IMG/VR virus record: IMGVR_UViG_3300029908_000016
Location: 1-64,000 of that record
DNA: 64,000 bases
Strand: one strand, 5' to 3'
From: a virus
Shown one piece after another: positions 43,867 to 52,664 of the stretch. The notes beneath the pieces were generated by a model. It saw only the letters and a list, made by a program, of their open reading frames with translations, had not been told where the DNA came from and searched no databases. Position numbers and translations under genes: made by a program. How positions within the stretch are numbered: position 1 is the first letter of the stretch; the number at the start of each line of letters is the position of its first letter.

Positions 43867-44865
43867 TTAATTTCCTTTGTTTGAGTTAAATCCTTCTTCC
43901 AAATATACGGGTTTTCTTAAAGGTGTCAACAGACTGTTCAATTCTTTTTTTGTTATTGTTAGTAATTTTAAGCTTTTGTCCATCCACCCATAAGACAGTT
44001 TAAATTGCTTTTCTTCATAAACCACTCCACAAGGGAATACTGAAGCATTACCCCATAATACAACTTCTTCCGTATAATCTCCCATAACTAATGGAATACG
44101 AGTTTGGCTTAGAAGTTCAAATTTTTCTGCATTTCTTTTAAAGGTATAACATCCTAGATAATAAACCCTGCCAATACCGTATTCTTCTGTATTACTAAAA
44201 GGATCTGCTTTTGCAGAACTATGAAAAAAATGATAAAAGATACCATCAATTTCGATAGCGGAAGCTCCTCCTCTTATTTCACCAAAAGGCCAATTGAATA
44301 ATCGGCTATCACCTTGTTCTTTAATTAGTATATCATTTTCAAATTCAGCGATAATTGTAACAGGTTGCGTTTTATAAATGAATGTAGGATTTTTTTGATT
44401 ATTTAGAAAGCACCAGTTCTTCTCAAAAGTCATGGGTGTCTGAAAATTAAAAAAATGTTCATTAGCTTTCTTGGTAGCATTCTGACGTTCTTCAATTGTC
44501 CAATTATCTTGATAGTTTAATTTTTTATATCCTTTATAATGCAGGTTTTCTGTTAATTCTACCAGCCCTTGAAATTGGCAGTTTGTTTTCAGATTTATCT
44601 GACTGACGGCTAAATAAGGTTTATCATCTATAATAATAAATCGAGGGTCTTCAAATAGATGATTAAGAATGGGTATTTTTATTTCCCAATTGGCACCTGT
44701 AGGTTGCCAATCTTTATTCATTCTAGTAATGTATAATTTACATTTCCAAGTATCCCAATTAGCCCTATAAGCCATGTAGTTCTCGACCTTATATTTAAAA
44801 ATAGCTCCATTAAATAGGTAAGGAGCATTGACCAGCTTTTCCAAAGGTATATTAGTTATATCCAT
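43867..44865 (-). CDS. Five-bladed beta-propeller protein, GH130/GH43-like
   Basis: A 332-residue protein with repeated blade-like segments. FEKNWCFL and EIRGGASAIEIDGIFYHFFH are reminiscent of the EKNW and RGG...H elements of GH130-type glycoside phosphorylases/hydrolases and related glycan-acting propellers. It may act on surface polysaccharide or be a virion-bound glycan enzyme. Catalytic residues cannot be assigned confidently. Confidence 0.6.
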   Translation of the reverse strand: MDITNIPLEKLVNAPYLFNGAIFKYKVENYMAYRANWDTWKCKLYITRMNKDWQPTGANWEIKIPILNHLFEDPRFIIIDDKPYLAVSQINLKTNCQFQGLVELTENLHYKGYKKLNYQDNWTIEERQNATKKANEHFFNFQTPMTFEKNWCFLNNQKNPTFIYKTQPVTIIAEFENDILIKEQGDSRLFNWPFGEIRGGASAIEIDGIFYHFFHSSAKADPFSNTEEYGIGRVYYLGCYTFKRNAEKFELLSQTRIPLVMGDYTEEVVLWGNASVFPCGVVYEEKQFKLSYGWMDKSLKLLTITKKELNSLLTPLRKPVYLEEGFNSNKGN

Positions 44866-44905
44866 GCGAATACAATCTAAATTACACTCAAGGAATATGC
44901 AAATG

Positions 44906-44938
44906 AAAAGACGCCAAATATTAACTTGGCGTCTTTTT
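44906..44938 (-). terminator. Rho-independent terminator
   Basis: GACGCCAA and TTGGCGTC form an 8-bp GC-rich stem with T runs on both sides. It follows the stop of the minus-strand gene at 44960, so minus-strand use is most likely. Confidence 0.85.
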
Positions 44939-44959
44939 CTAATCGACTAAAATTTTATA

Positions 44960-45331
44960 CTAGTTTGCCTGTACAGTAAAAACTTTACCAGGAATTCCTG
45001 AGAAGTTGGAGTCATATTCGATGACATAATTAAACCCAATTGCCCCGCCAGCTGTAGACTGTGTAATAGATATAGGGGCAGCAGTAGAAATATTGTAATT
45101 TGGATAAACGTCTACTTTTACAGGAGTAGCATCAAGTGTAGCAATAGTTGCTTTAATAATCTTTTTAGATGGTATAGTTCCAAAATAGAAAAAATCTCCA
45201 CGAGTGTATGAACCTGCTGGTACGGTTCCGTATTCGCAGTTATAATTTCCATAACGGGTCCACGATGCTCCATTTACCTGAGTTAATGAATTAGTTACGA
45301 CACCTTTGATTACTAGTCTACTATTAGCCAT
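44960..45331 (-). CDS. Small structural-like protein
   Basis: A 123-residue beta-rich protein (start MANSRLVIKGVVTNSLTQVN), in its own unit with a terminator after it, as expected for an abundant protein. A capsid-decoration or tail protein is plausible; no family is recognised. Confidence 0.6.
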   Translation of the reverse strand: MANSRLVIKGVVTNSLTQVNGASWTRYGNYNCEYGTVPAGSYTRGDFFYFGTIPSKKIIKATIATLDATPVKVDVYPNYNISTAAPISITQSTAGGAIGFNYVIEYDSNFSGIPGKVFTVQAN

Positions 45332-45424
45332 ATTGTTGTTTCCTTTATAATTTGTTAATTGAATCAGCTATTAAAATTAGACTAACATGAAAATAAAGTG
45401 TACACAATATTTTATTTAGACTAT

Positions 45425-45452
45425 TTGACTTATAATTACCATATAGTATAGT
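45425..45452 (+). promoter_or_regulatory. Sigma-70-like promoter of the homing endonuclease
   Basis: TTGACT, 16 bases, TATAGT, then five bases to the ATG at 45458. This differs from the C-rich phage motif and looks like a bacterial housekeeping promoter. The spacing again predicts a leaderless message. Confidence 0.6.
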
Positions 45453-45457
45453 CAATT

Positions 45458-46801
45458 ATGTTTGTAAATTACGATGAGTTTAAAAAATACTCAAAAGGTT
45501 CTGGAAGGAAAGTTGAAATAACTTGTGAAAAGTGTAAAAAAACAAGACTTAAAACAGTTGCAGAATTATATAAATTTAATAGACATTTGCCAGACTCCAC
45601 ACATGGCTGCGTGCACTGTAAAAAAGATGTCGCAGAAAGAAATAATTTATTAAAATATGGTGTAAAGAATACATCGCAATTACCTGAAGTTAGAGCAAAA
45701 CATAGAGCATCTTGTTTAAAAAACTTAGGTGTAGAATTCCCTATGCAAAATAAGGACGTACAATCTAAGAATAAAAAAACAAATTTAATACGTTATGGAG
45801 TAGAATGCTCTCTTCAAAATCCTGAAATTAGAAAGAAAAGTTTAACTACATTATTTAATAATTATGGGGTAGATAGCGCAAATAAAAATGAAAGTATAAA
45901 ACTAAAGGGTATAAAAACTAAATTAAGAATATATGGAACATTACATCCTAGGATTAATAAAGAGGAGAATAAATTAAAGGATTTTTTAAATTCTTTTGGG
46001 TTTAATTTTATTTCTGATTATGACTTATTAAGTGGTAAAGAAATAGATGCTTACGACATTAATCTAAAATTGGGGATAGAGTATTGTGGGCTTTATTATC
46101 ATAATGAGCTATCTCCCAACCCGAGAGATAAAGATTATCACAATAATAAAAGATTAAAATGTGAAGCCCAGGGAGTTAGACTAATTACTATATTTGAAGA
46201 TGAATGGAGACGTAGAAACAGCCAAGTTAAAGGTTATTTAAAGGCAATTTTAAATAAAACAAATTTTAAGATATACGCTCGAAAATGTTTAGTTAAGGAT
46301 ATAGATAAAAAAGAAGCTAACGCCTTTATCAATAAATACCATATACAAGGAGCAAACCTTTTAGGTATTTATTTTGCAGGATTGTATTATAAAGAAGAAT
46401 TAGTTGGAGTTATGAGTTTTGGAAAACATCCTAGAAACTTTCGAAAATTAACTTTAGATCGTTTATGTTTTAGAGAAGATTATTCAATAATAGGAGGGGC
46501 TTCTAAGATGTTTGTCTATTTAACCAAAAAATTTGATATACACGAGATTATTAGTTGGTCGGATAATCGATGGTCGCAAGGTAATGTGTATAACGCTTTA
46601 GGATTTAACTTAGACGAAGAATTACCTCCAGATTATAGCTACGTATATATTAAAAATCCTGTAGAACGTTTATCTAAACATTCTCAAATGAAAAGAAATA
46701 CTAAGTGTCCTATTGATAAAACAGAACTAGAGTGGGCAACTGAAAGAGGGTTAGCAAGAATTTGGGACTGTGGTAAAAAAAGATGGATATGGAAATCGTA
46801 A
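45458..46801 (+). CDS. Putative homing endonuclease, Vsr/PD-(D/E)xK type with YGV repeats
   Basis: A 447-residue protein. N-terminal CEKC...CVHC zinc ribbon; tandem repeats of the form KYGVxNxSQ...R.K.. (about residues 65-165, the DUF7487-type array seen in phage endonucleases); a nuclease core DAYDINLKLGIEYCGLYYH with a following LITIFEDEW; and a C-terminal domain ending IWDCGKKRW. The gene at 60476 has the same architecture. It ends two bases from the stop of the beta N-terminal fragment on the other strand. Confidence 0.82.
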   Translation: MFVNYDEFKKYSKGSGRKVEITCEKCKKTRLKTVAELYKFNRHLPDSTHGCVHCKKDVAERNNLLKYGVKNTSQLPEVRAKHRASCLKNLGVEFPMQNKDVQSKNKKTNLIRYGVECSLQNPEIRKKSLTTLFNNYGVDSANKNESIKLKGIKTKLRIYGTLHPRINKEENKLKDFLNSFGFNFISDYDLLSGKEIDAYDINLKLGIEYCGLYYHNELSPNPRDKDYHNNKRLKCEAQGVRLITIFEDEWRRRNSQVKGYLKAILNKTNFKIYARKCLVKDIDKKEANAFINKYHIQGANLLGIYFAGLYYKEELVGVMSFGKHPRNFRKLTLDRLCFREDYSIIGGASKMFVYLTKKFDIHEIISWSDNRWSQGNVYNALGFNLDEELPPDYSYVYIKNPVERLSKHSQMKRNTKCPIDKTELEWATERGLARIWDCGKKRWIWKS

Positions 46802-46803
46802 GC

Positions 46804-47484
46804 TTATTTATACTTCTCAAAAAGCTTTGAATGCAGCTTTTCAATTTCATTTGGATTGTAGTTTTTTCTATTTCTATCCAATAAATCTTTACCCCATTCA
46901 TCAGCAATCGTTTTATCTTGAATACCAAAATCGTGTAATAATGAGTAGAGATGAAACTTACTATTAGCAATTTGGTAATGAAATTGTTGATTATCTGGAG
47001 AAAATATTACTTTTCCACCAATGCCCGAACCAGGTTCAACATTGATTTGTCCTTCAATCAATCCAGATTTTGCTCTTCGACAATATACACCCGATTTTAA
47101 CAGCGATTGAATTAAACTAATACTCTCAACACCATGCATGATGGTTGTATTTCGTTCAGTGACCCATGGTACTCTGGCTAATACAGTTTCTTTACTATCT
47201 ATTACCCCACCATCTTTTTTATTGATTAATTCAATTTTTGCTCTTAATGGTACGGATAAATCCTTCTTTTCAAGAATAGCGTTCTTTTGTTCTTGAATAC
47301 TGAACACTTGATTAGGGTCTGGATACTTTAAATCACTGACCTTTAATTTAAAGTTATTTGACTCCAATCGATTCAATCGATCTTCATAAGCTTCTTTAAC
47401 ATTACTAAGCACTTTATGCCTTACCGTTATAGGGTCAAAGAAACCCCGAGTATTCTCAGGAGGAGATACTTTCGCAGAAGCCAT
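46804..47484 (-). CDS. RNA polymerase beta subunit, N-terminal fragment
   Basis: A 226-residue protein aligning with the RpoB protrusion. LSVPLRAKIELINKKDGGVI parallels the TYSAPLRVKxRLINKETGEI region. VPWVTERNTTIMHGVESISL parallels IPLMTERGTFIINGVERVIV, and LLKSGVYC parallels LVRSPGVYF. GGKVIFSPDNQQFHYQI and SLLHDFG follow as in the next RpoB segment. It stops where RpoB enters the lobe, which seems largely absent from the window. The homing endonuclease lies flush at its 3' end. Confidence 0.85.
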   Translation of the reverse strand: MASAKVSPPENTRGFFDPITVRHKVLSNVKEAYEDRLNRLESNNFKLKVSDLKYPDPNQVFSIQEQKNAILEKKDLSVPLRAKIELINKKDGGVIDSKETVLARVPWVTERNTTIMHGVESISLIQSLLKSGVYCRRAKSGLIEGQINVEPGSGIGGKVIFSPDNQQFHYQIANSKFHLYSLLHDFGIQDKTIADEWGKDLLDRNRKNYNPNEIEKLHSKLFEKYK

Positions 47485-47485
47485 A

Positions 47486-48001
47486 TTAATTATTGATTAA
47501 ACTGTCTACGTATTCTTTTACAGCAGGGTGAGATAATAGTTTTTTTGTACGCTCATCTTCTGCTTGAATTGTATTTTCTTGTTTCGTCGCTACGGATACA
47601 GGTTTCTTGTTTAATTGATTATCAATGATCGCACCTGTCACTAATGAAGACAAGTTATGTTTAGCAGTTTTGGACTGCCCAAAATATTGAGGAATGATTG
47701 GTTGTCTTGGAATATAACCATTATTCATCGGGTAGCTTCCCATTGCTCCCTGAGAAGGTTGAGAAGTAGGATTATCGGTTTGGCTGTTCAATAACCCATA
47801 CGCGATGGGTAACATCAAATACGGAGCAGCTTCACCCATCAATCCTTTAACCATATTCTCACCACCTGTTAATGTATTATTAATGGTTGTGGATAAACCG
47901 TTAGGTTGCATCAATGGTTTTACGTTGTTGTAAATATTTTCGGCAGAAGACACACCTGGTATCTGTTTGAGATAATCGTTAAACCCAGAAAGCTTATTCA
48001 T
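47486..48001 (-). CDS. Virion-like hypothetical protein
   Basis: A 171-residue protein with a Gly/Pro/Asn-rich middle and an AAPYLMLPIAYGLL hydrophobic segment. It is one of six adjacent low-complexity proteins directly upstream of the polymerase beta N fragment and co-oriented with it. No family is recognised. Confidence 0.55.
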   Translation of the reverse strand: MNKLSGFNDYLKQIPGVSSAENIYNNVKPLMQPNGLSTTINNTLTGGENMVKGLMGEAAPYLMLPIAYGLLNSQTDNPTSQPSQGAMGSYPMNNGYIPRQPIIPQYFGQSKTAKHNLSSLVTGAIIDNQLNKKPVSVATKQENTIQAEDERTKKLLSHPAVKEYVDSLINN

Positions 48002-48627
48002 TAAATTGCTTCAATATTAACATTCAATGGACTATTTGAAGAACGATGTTCTTCTTTACCTATATTACTTTTTAAAATAATAGAGGCTAATGTTGTTGCT
48101 AATAATGGTTTATCAACAAAATCTTCTCTTACTTTCTGAGAAGATGGAAAATGCTTGGTTACAGGATGTGCCAAATTCTTTAAGCTTCTACTCAGTGCAC
48201 CATCAGAAATTGTTTCTTCAGCAGATTTCTCAATAGCCTTTAACATACCTATACACATTGCATCAACATGAGGAACATCCATTTCATCCAATGAAGCTTT
48301 CTTTTCTCTGGTTAACGCTTTCAAATAATCTTCATGAGCTTTTTCCAATTCTTTATGAAGATTGTTTTTCTTATAGCTATAATGTTCAGTTTCTTTTTCT
48401 TTGAAGCCTTTATAGATATGACCAATGTTATTCAAATGTTCTGTTAAGGAAGCTTTCTTGGCTTGCTGTAAGCGTTCTTTTGGAAGTTTGATTACAAATT
48501 TTTCTTCCTCTTCTTCTTTACGAGGTTCATTCAATATGTTCTTTAATTGAATACCACCATACAATCCCTTTCCTAACAAATAAGAATGTATACGTTTTTC
48601 TTCAGGTGAAAGGGGTCGTTCGGTCAT
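48001..48627 (-). CDS. Lys/Glu-rich hypothetical protein
   Basis: A 208-residue, highly charged helical protein (KLPKERLQQAKKASLTEHLN) with one weakly hydrophobic segment near the C-terminus. It overlaps the next start by one base. Possibly an internal virion protein; unrecognised. Confidence 0.55.
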   Translation of the reverse strand: MTERPLSPEEKRIHSYLLGKGLYGGIQLKNILNEPRKEEEEEKFVIKLPKERLQQAKKASLTEHLNNIGHIYKGFKEKETEHYSYKKNNLHKELEKAHEDYLKALTREKKASLDEMDVPHVDAMCIGMLKAIEKSAEETISDGALSRSLKNLAHPVTKHFPSSQKVREDFVDKPLLATTLASIILKSNIGKEEHRSSNSPLNVNIEAI

Positions 48628-48631
48628 AAAA

Positions 48632-49036
48632 TTAATCTTCTGGTATTATCAAGGCAGGTTTTTCGGAATCAAGATCTTCAAGATAATGACTAACAATTAC
48701 ATACTTGCTGGTCACATTACTAAAATGGCTTTCCCATTTCGTTACATAATAACGAGGACTATTGATTAGTTCTTCGTAAAGCTTCTTTTCTTCAGGAATC
48801 GTAATATCAAATATTTGGACGTGGTTCTTGAAATTGGAAAATTTTTTCTTTTTTTGTTTGATACCCTTTTCTTCTTCAAAAGCATCAGCAATTTCTTCGT
48901 TTGATCTTCCTCCAAAACCAACCTTCTCAAATATTTCTTTTTCAAAGTCACGGTCATTCCGACGTTTGACTTTCAAATCGGACAGTTCACCAGCGTCATA
49001 AGCATCAACTACAAAAGATTCAGTATTAGGATTCAT
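48632..49036 (-). CDS. Hypothetical protein
   Basis: A 134-residue charged protein (start MNPNTESFVVDAYDAGELSD) with a basic KQKKKKFSNFKNH middle and a compact C-terminal part. It overlaps the upstream gene by 11 bases. Confidence 0.55.
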   Translation of the reverse strand: MNPNTESFVVDAYDAGELSDLKVKRRNDRDFEKEIFEKVGFGGRSNEEIADAFEEEKGIKQKKKKFSNFKNHVQIFDITIPEEKKLYEELINSPRYYVTKWESHFSNVTSKYVIVSHYLEDLDSEKPALIIPED

Positions 49037-49382
49037 GTTCTTGATTAATTTTATTTGTTAATTTCTTTAACAAATTAATCTTGTCCTGATAAGTTTTCAA
49101 CTTTTTATTTTTTTCTGATATATCTTTGTCTAGATGTTCATAACCTGTAGCCATCCCATAACCACCCAAAGCAAGTGTACCCGCATACGCGCCTCCTGCC
49201 TTTGCACCAATGTCCAGAGGATTGAGCTTATCAAGGAAAGCGAGCTTCAATAAACTAGCTGCTTTTGTAACACCTGCTTCTGTGTGCATCGCCTGCAAAG
49301 CGTTTTCAAGCTCTTCCAATGAAGAACCTTGTTTTTCGAGATTTTCCGCAAAATTGGCTTTAAGTAGATTTAGAGGGTCCAT
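49026..49382 (-). CDS. Virion-like hypothetical protein with hydrophobic segment
   Basis: A 118-residue protein: helical N-terminal half, then a Gly/Ala hydrophobic stretch (AGGAYAGTLALGGYGMATGY), then a coiled-coil end. The same Gly/Ala pattern recurs in its neighbours. Confidence 0.55.
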   Translation of the reverse strand: MDPLNLLKANFAENLEKQGSSLEELENALQAMHTEAGVTKAASLLKLAFLDKLNPLDIGAKAGGAYAGTLALGGYGMATGYEHLDKDISEKNKKLKTYQDKINLLKKLTNKINQEHES

Positions 49383-49662
49383 GATTATTTAATAAACTAT
49401 TACTTATGATAACCCCAGCACCAAAGCCAGCCAAGGATAAAAGAATTTGTGTCTCTTTTTTAAATTGCAGAAATCTTGAAATTGCCAAGGCTGTCAAAGC
49501 ACCAGTTGAGCCTATAAATAAATTTTCTAAGGGATGTGGATTATCAATTATGGATAATATATGATTACGAGCATGATCGTCAACATGAGGATCGAGAGCA
49601 ACCAAAGTCGATAAATGTTGTCGATTGGTTGCTTCATTTAATATCTGTAAAGTATTATTCAT
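49360..49662 (-). CDS. Small membrane-associated hypothetical protein
   Basis: A 100-residue protein with hydrophobic segments at about 50-65 and 72-90 (LLSLAGFGAGVIISNSLL). The ATG at 49662 follows the previous stop by one base and was chosen over an upstream alternative. Confidence 0.55.
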   Translation of the reverse strand: MNNTLQILNEATNRQHLSTLVALDPHVDDHARNHILSIIDNPHPLENLFIGSTGALTALAISRFLQFKKETQILLSLAGFGAGVIISNSLLNNHGPSKST

Positions 49663-49663
49663 A

Positions 49664-50377
49664 TTAAACAGGACTAAAAGAAGCACTCGCTGCAGGTGTT
49701 AAAGCACCTTTTCCACCATAATACAAAGCCATGATTGTTGCTAACGGAATACCATAATCCATCAATTTTGAAACTAACGGATGTTGCACATCAAATGGGT
49801 CATTGTCCTTACGATTTTTATTTAACAGATAACTAGCTCCCATTGCACCCCCTGCAACAACCGGAGCAGGTAGATTTGTAAAATTATTAAAGGTATTTAC
49901 AGCCCCAGAGTATATATTAGCTGTTTTATTGATATCCACTTGTTCAGCTATTAAATCTTTAATCTGCTTATTGATTTTCTTTTTTAAAATGGCTTTCCAA
50001 ACATTCTCATTTTGATGCTTTAAAGTATAAGTAGGATTACGTTTACCTTCGTGCAGCGTAATATACAACTGACCAGGATGACTACGATGTACTTGCGCAG
50101 TACGTTCATGTGTAGCGATATTTGAATAATTATTATCGTTTAATCTTTTGATTTCGAAAGAATGATTGTCTTCTTCTTTGTCGGGTACCAATTTATCAGG
50201 GAATGAAAAACTATAAATTGTCTCTCCATTCTTTAAAGATAGTTTACCATCCTTATGCTTATATTTCCAATTTTGCTGATTATTGGAGAATGGAAAATGG
50301 GATGTTACTTCATGACTGGGTGGAAAGTCGAGGACTTCAGCCAATTTATAAAGTAATATCGCTTTTCCAAAATTCAT
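49664..50377 (-). CDS. Hypothetical protein with C-terminal hydrophobic region
   Basis: A 237-residue protein. Residues 1-130 look globular (TYTLKHQNENVWKAILKKK). The C-terminal 90 residues carry two Gly/Ala-rich hydrophobic stretches (LPAPVVAGGAMGASYLL and IPLATIMALYYGG). Possibly a virion protein that inserts in membranes. Confidence 0.55.
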   Translation of the reverse strand: MNFGKAILLYKLAEVLDFPPSHEVTSHFPFSNNQQNWKYKHKDGKLSLKNGETIYSFSFPDKLVPDKEEDNHSFEIKRLNDNNYSNIATHERTAQVHRSHPGQLYITLHEGKRNPTYTLKHQNENVWKAILKKKINKQIKDLIAEQVDINKTANIYSGAVNTFNNFTNLPAPVVAGGAMGASYLLNKNRKDNDPFDVQHPLVSKLMDYGIPLATIMALYYGGKGALTPAASASFSPV

Positions 50378-50382
50378 GATTA

Positions 50383-51681
50383 TTAAGGATAGGAATGTTC
50401 ACCCGATAAAGCAGCTATTGAATCAGGTGTGATTGTACCTGACTGTGGATAACCTGCTCCATATCCCGGATTTAACATTCCTCCAAAATTACCTTCGTTA
50501 TTTTTAATATTTGATAACAATGAAGGAAGATACTTATCACCACCATAAGCCCCTAATAATGTGGTAGCTAATCCAGGTAAACCAGATAGACCATAATGTT
50601 TCGCTAACAACATCGCTCCCAATCCACCTGCCAATGTTCCTGTCCAACCATTGTCCAATCCAGGAATTAAATCATTTTGTTTTGATATAGGATCTGCAGG
50701 ATTAGTATTCGTACCACTGATGTTATCTTTAATCCCCTGTTCCACCCCACCGGTAATACCTGAATAATCCAATAACTTTTTACCCCCATATAATGCACCT
50801 GCCCCAATAGCTCCTGCTGTACCAAGTTGTCGAGCACCGTATCGAGCTAATAAAGCTGCTGGAGCAGCAGCGGCTGTACCAATTGGTCCAAACATTGCAC
50901 CAGTTCCAAGTATTGAAGCAGGTGCCATATTACGTTCAATGAATCCTCGATTACCTTCTCGGTTCGTACCGTTCCATAACAAATCAGTTAATGAGTTATC
51001 TAACGGAGCTTTACCAATTAGTTTATTAAATAATGTTGGATCGGATGGTTGTGGAGTGGACTCTGGTGTTGATGTATTTACAGGATTGGATTTTCCTTTA
51101 TTGGAATAAGCTTCTTCTGCTGCATTTCGAGCATCAATACCTACAGGTGCTTGTAATCCTGGTTCTTTGTTTTGTGGGGCATAAGAGGTATTATCAATAT
51201 CTGTGGATGCTGCGTTAGATTGTGCCCTTGCTCTTGCTCGGTCATAAGTTGGATTTACCGATGTAGGTTGTTTCACAACCTTTGCTGGGTTTACGATTGG
51301 GTCAGGGCGTAAATATTTTCCAAATGATCGTTCAATTTGTGTCATTCTTGGCAATGCTTGTTCAATCGCAGGTAAAGCTGCATCACCCAATTCTCCAAGA
51401 CCTGCTGCGTTTTTAAATAACTTTTCTGCTGTATCGAATACACCTTGAATATATTCTTTTGAATAGCCGGATTGTATAGCAGCTATCTTAAATTGTTTCT
51501 GAAAATGCATTGAAGCTTTTTTTAGCTCTTCAATTGGATTTTCAATTTCTCCAATCTCATAAGATATCTTTGTAAACAATGCATTATCAGATAGTTGGCT
51601 ATCAATATACTCTTCTGCCTTTTTTTGAATGGAGGATAGAGAATGTAATAAAGGATAAATAAAGGGAGGAAGAGTTTCCAT
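50383..51681 (-). CDS. Large Gly/Ala/Pro-rich virion-like protein
   Basis: A 432-residue protein. Helical N-terminal 100 residues, a Pro/Asn/Thr-rich linker, then long Gly/Ala hydrophobic segments (for example ALLARYGARQLGTAGAIGAG). The ATG at 51681 was preferred over a TTG four codons upstream. It is first gene of the minus-strand run ending with the polymerase beta N fragment. Confidence 0.6.
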   Translation of the reverse strand: METLPPFIYPLLHSLSSIQKKAEEYIDSQLSDNALFTKISYEIGEIENPIEELKKASMHFQKQFKIAAIQSGYSKEYIQGVFDTAEKLFKNAAGLGELGDAALPAIEQALPRMTQIERSFGKYLRPDPIVNPAKVVKQPTSVNPTYDRARARAQSNAASTDIDNTSYAPQNKEPGLQAPVGIDARNAAEEAYSNKGKSNPVNTSTPESTPQPSDPTLFNKLIGKAPLDNSLTDLLWNGTNREGNRGFIERNMAPASILGTGAMFGPIGTAAAAPAALLARYGARQLGTAGAIGAGALYGGKKLLDYSGITGGVEQGIKDNISGTNTNPADPISKQNDLIPGLDNGWTGTLAGGLGAMLLAKHYGLSGLPGLATTLLGAYGGDKYLPSLLSNIKNNEGNFGGMLNPGYGAGYPQSGTITPDSIAALSGEHSYP

Positions 51682-51736
51682 ATACTTAATCAATACTAGC
51701 AGAATTTTGATATCGTCTACAAGTCATTAGATTTGA

Positions 51737-51772
51737 CCCCCTCCCAGAATATTCATTATAAATTGGTATAAT
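51737..51772 (+). promoter_or_regulatory. Phage promoter motif, copy 4
   Basis: CCCCCTCCC, then AATTGGTATAAT (-10 box 51767-51772), one base longer in spacing than copies 1-3. It faces the gene at 51816. Confidence 0.65.
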
Positions 51773-51815
51773 AAGTTGTGAAGGATTTTACTTACTCAAT
51801 TAATATACAAAAATT

Positions 51816-52034
51816 ATGAAAAACAATACAAATAATGAACTAGATGTTTACTACACAATACGGTTATTAACTATAACATGGTTATTATTTCTTACAATTA
51901 TACCAGCTATTATGTTGCTTCTTGATGGAACAATTGATGTTTCAGTAGCTAAAGATGTTGAGTCAGCGTGCTTGTCAATGTGCATGATTCTAATGGCTTT
52001 GGAATGCATTCTCAAATTAATAATCTCAGAATAA
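51816..52034 (+). CDS. Small membrane protein
   Basis: A 72-residue protein with two hydrophobic segments (about residues 14-33 and 48-70), first gene after promoter copy 4. Unknown role; a holin-like topology is possible. Confidence 0.6.
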   Translation: MKNNTNNELDVYYTIRLLTITWLLFLTIIPAIMLLLDGTIDVSVAKDVESACLSMCMILMALECILKLIISE

Positions 52035-52046
52035 TCAAATAAATAT

Positions 52047-52484
52047 ATGTTAACCGAACAACAAAAACAAGAAACCATCGAAGCGATTACACATTTCATC
52101 AAAACAGGAAGTACAAAAGGTATTGAAGTTTTTTATGAGAACAAATGGAATGCATTGGAAAACTATGTAGTGCCTCAAGTAAATTTTTTTAACAGCTATT
52201 TACCTCATCGATTAATCAAAAAAAAAGTTAAGGTAATTAATCGTTATCAACTTCCAAGTGTTATTTGGGTGTCTTCCAATGATTTTATTAAAAGTGCAAT
52301 GGTTGATCGTATTTTTGATAACAGCTTGCAATTGACTTTCTCTATTCATATCGACAATGACTATGTATCTGTAATACATCTTACAGACAAAGAGGAAGAC
52401 CTTCGAGTGTTAAGGCAGTTAAAATATTCATCTACGCATACTCCAAGTCCCTGTGATATACACTCCTTCATAATTGAAGAATAA
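52047..52484 (+). CDS. Hypothetical protein
   Basis: A 145-residue soluble protein (start MLTEQQKQETIEAITHFIKT). No family is recognised. A short imperfect hairpin (52488-52508, GGAAC...GTTCC) follows its stop. Confidence 0.6.
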   Translation: MLTEQQKQETIEAITHFIKTGSTKGIEVFYENKWNALENYVVPQVNFFNSYLPHRLIKKKVKVINRYQLPSVIWVSSNDFIKSAMVDRIFDNSLQLTFSIHIDNDYVSVIHLTDKEEDLRVLRQLKYSSTHTPSPCDIHSFIIEE

Positions 52485-52539
52485 TTTGGAACGACATAAC
52501 GTTGTTCCGTTAACCAACAACACAACAACAAAGGACGAT

Positions 52540-52602
52540 ATGTTCATTCGTGGTGTCTACTGGACTCGCAGTGAATGGTTGGATTATATTCATAATCGAT
52601 GA
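52540..52602 (+). CDS. Possible 20-residue peptide
   Basis: MFIRGVYWTRSEWLDYIHNR, preceded by AAGGA at suitable spacing. It may be a short leader peptide or a spurious ORF. Confidence 0.3.
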   Translation: MFIRGVYWTRSEWLDYIHNR

Positions 52603-52622
52603 CCGATTGTGAATCAACACAT

Positions 52623-52647
52623 CCCACTACGGTCATTCCGTAGTGGG
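52623..52647. other. Perfect 10-bp hairpin
   Basis: CCCACTACGG pairs exactly with CCGTAGTGGG around loop TCATT. There is no T run after it, so it is not a typical terminator. It stands 17 bases before the next ATG and could be an RNA-stability, processing or protein-binding element. Confidence 0.6.
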
Positions 52648-52664
52648 TAATATTACAACACTTT

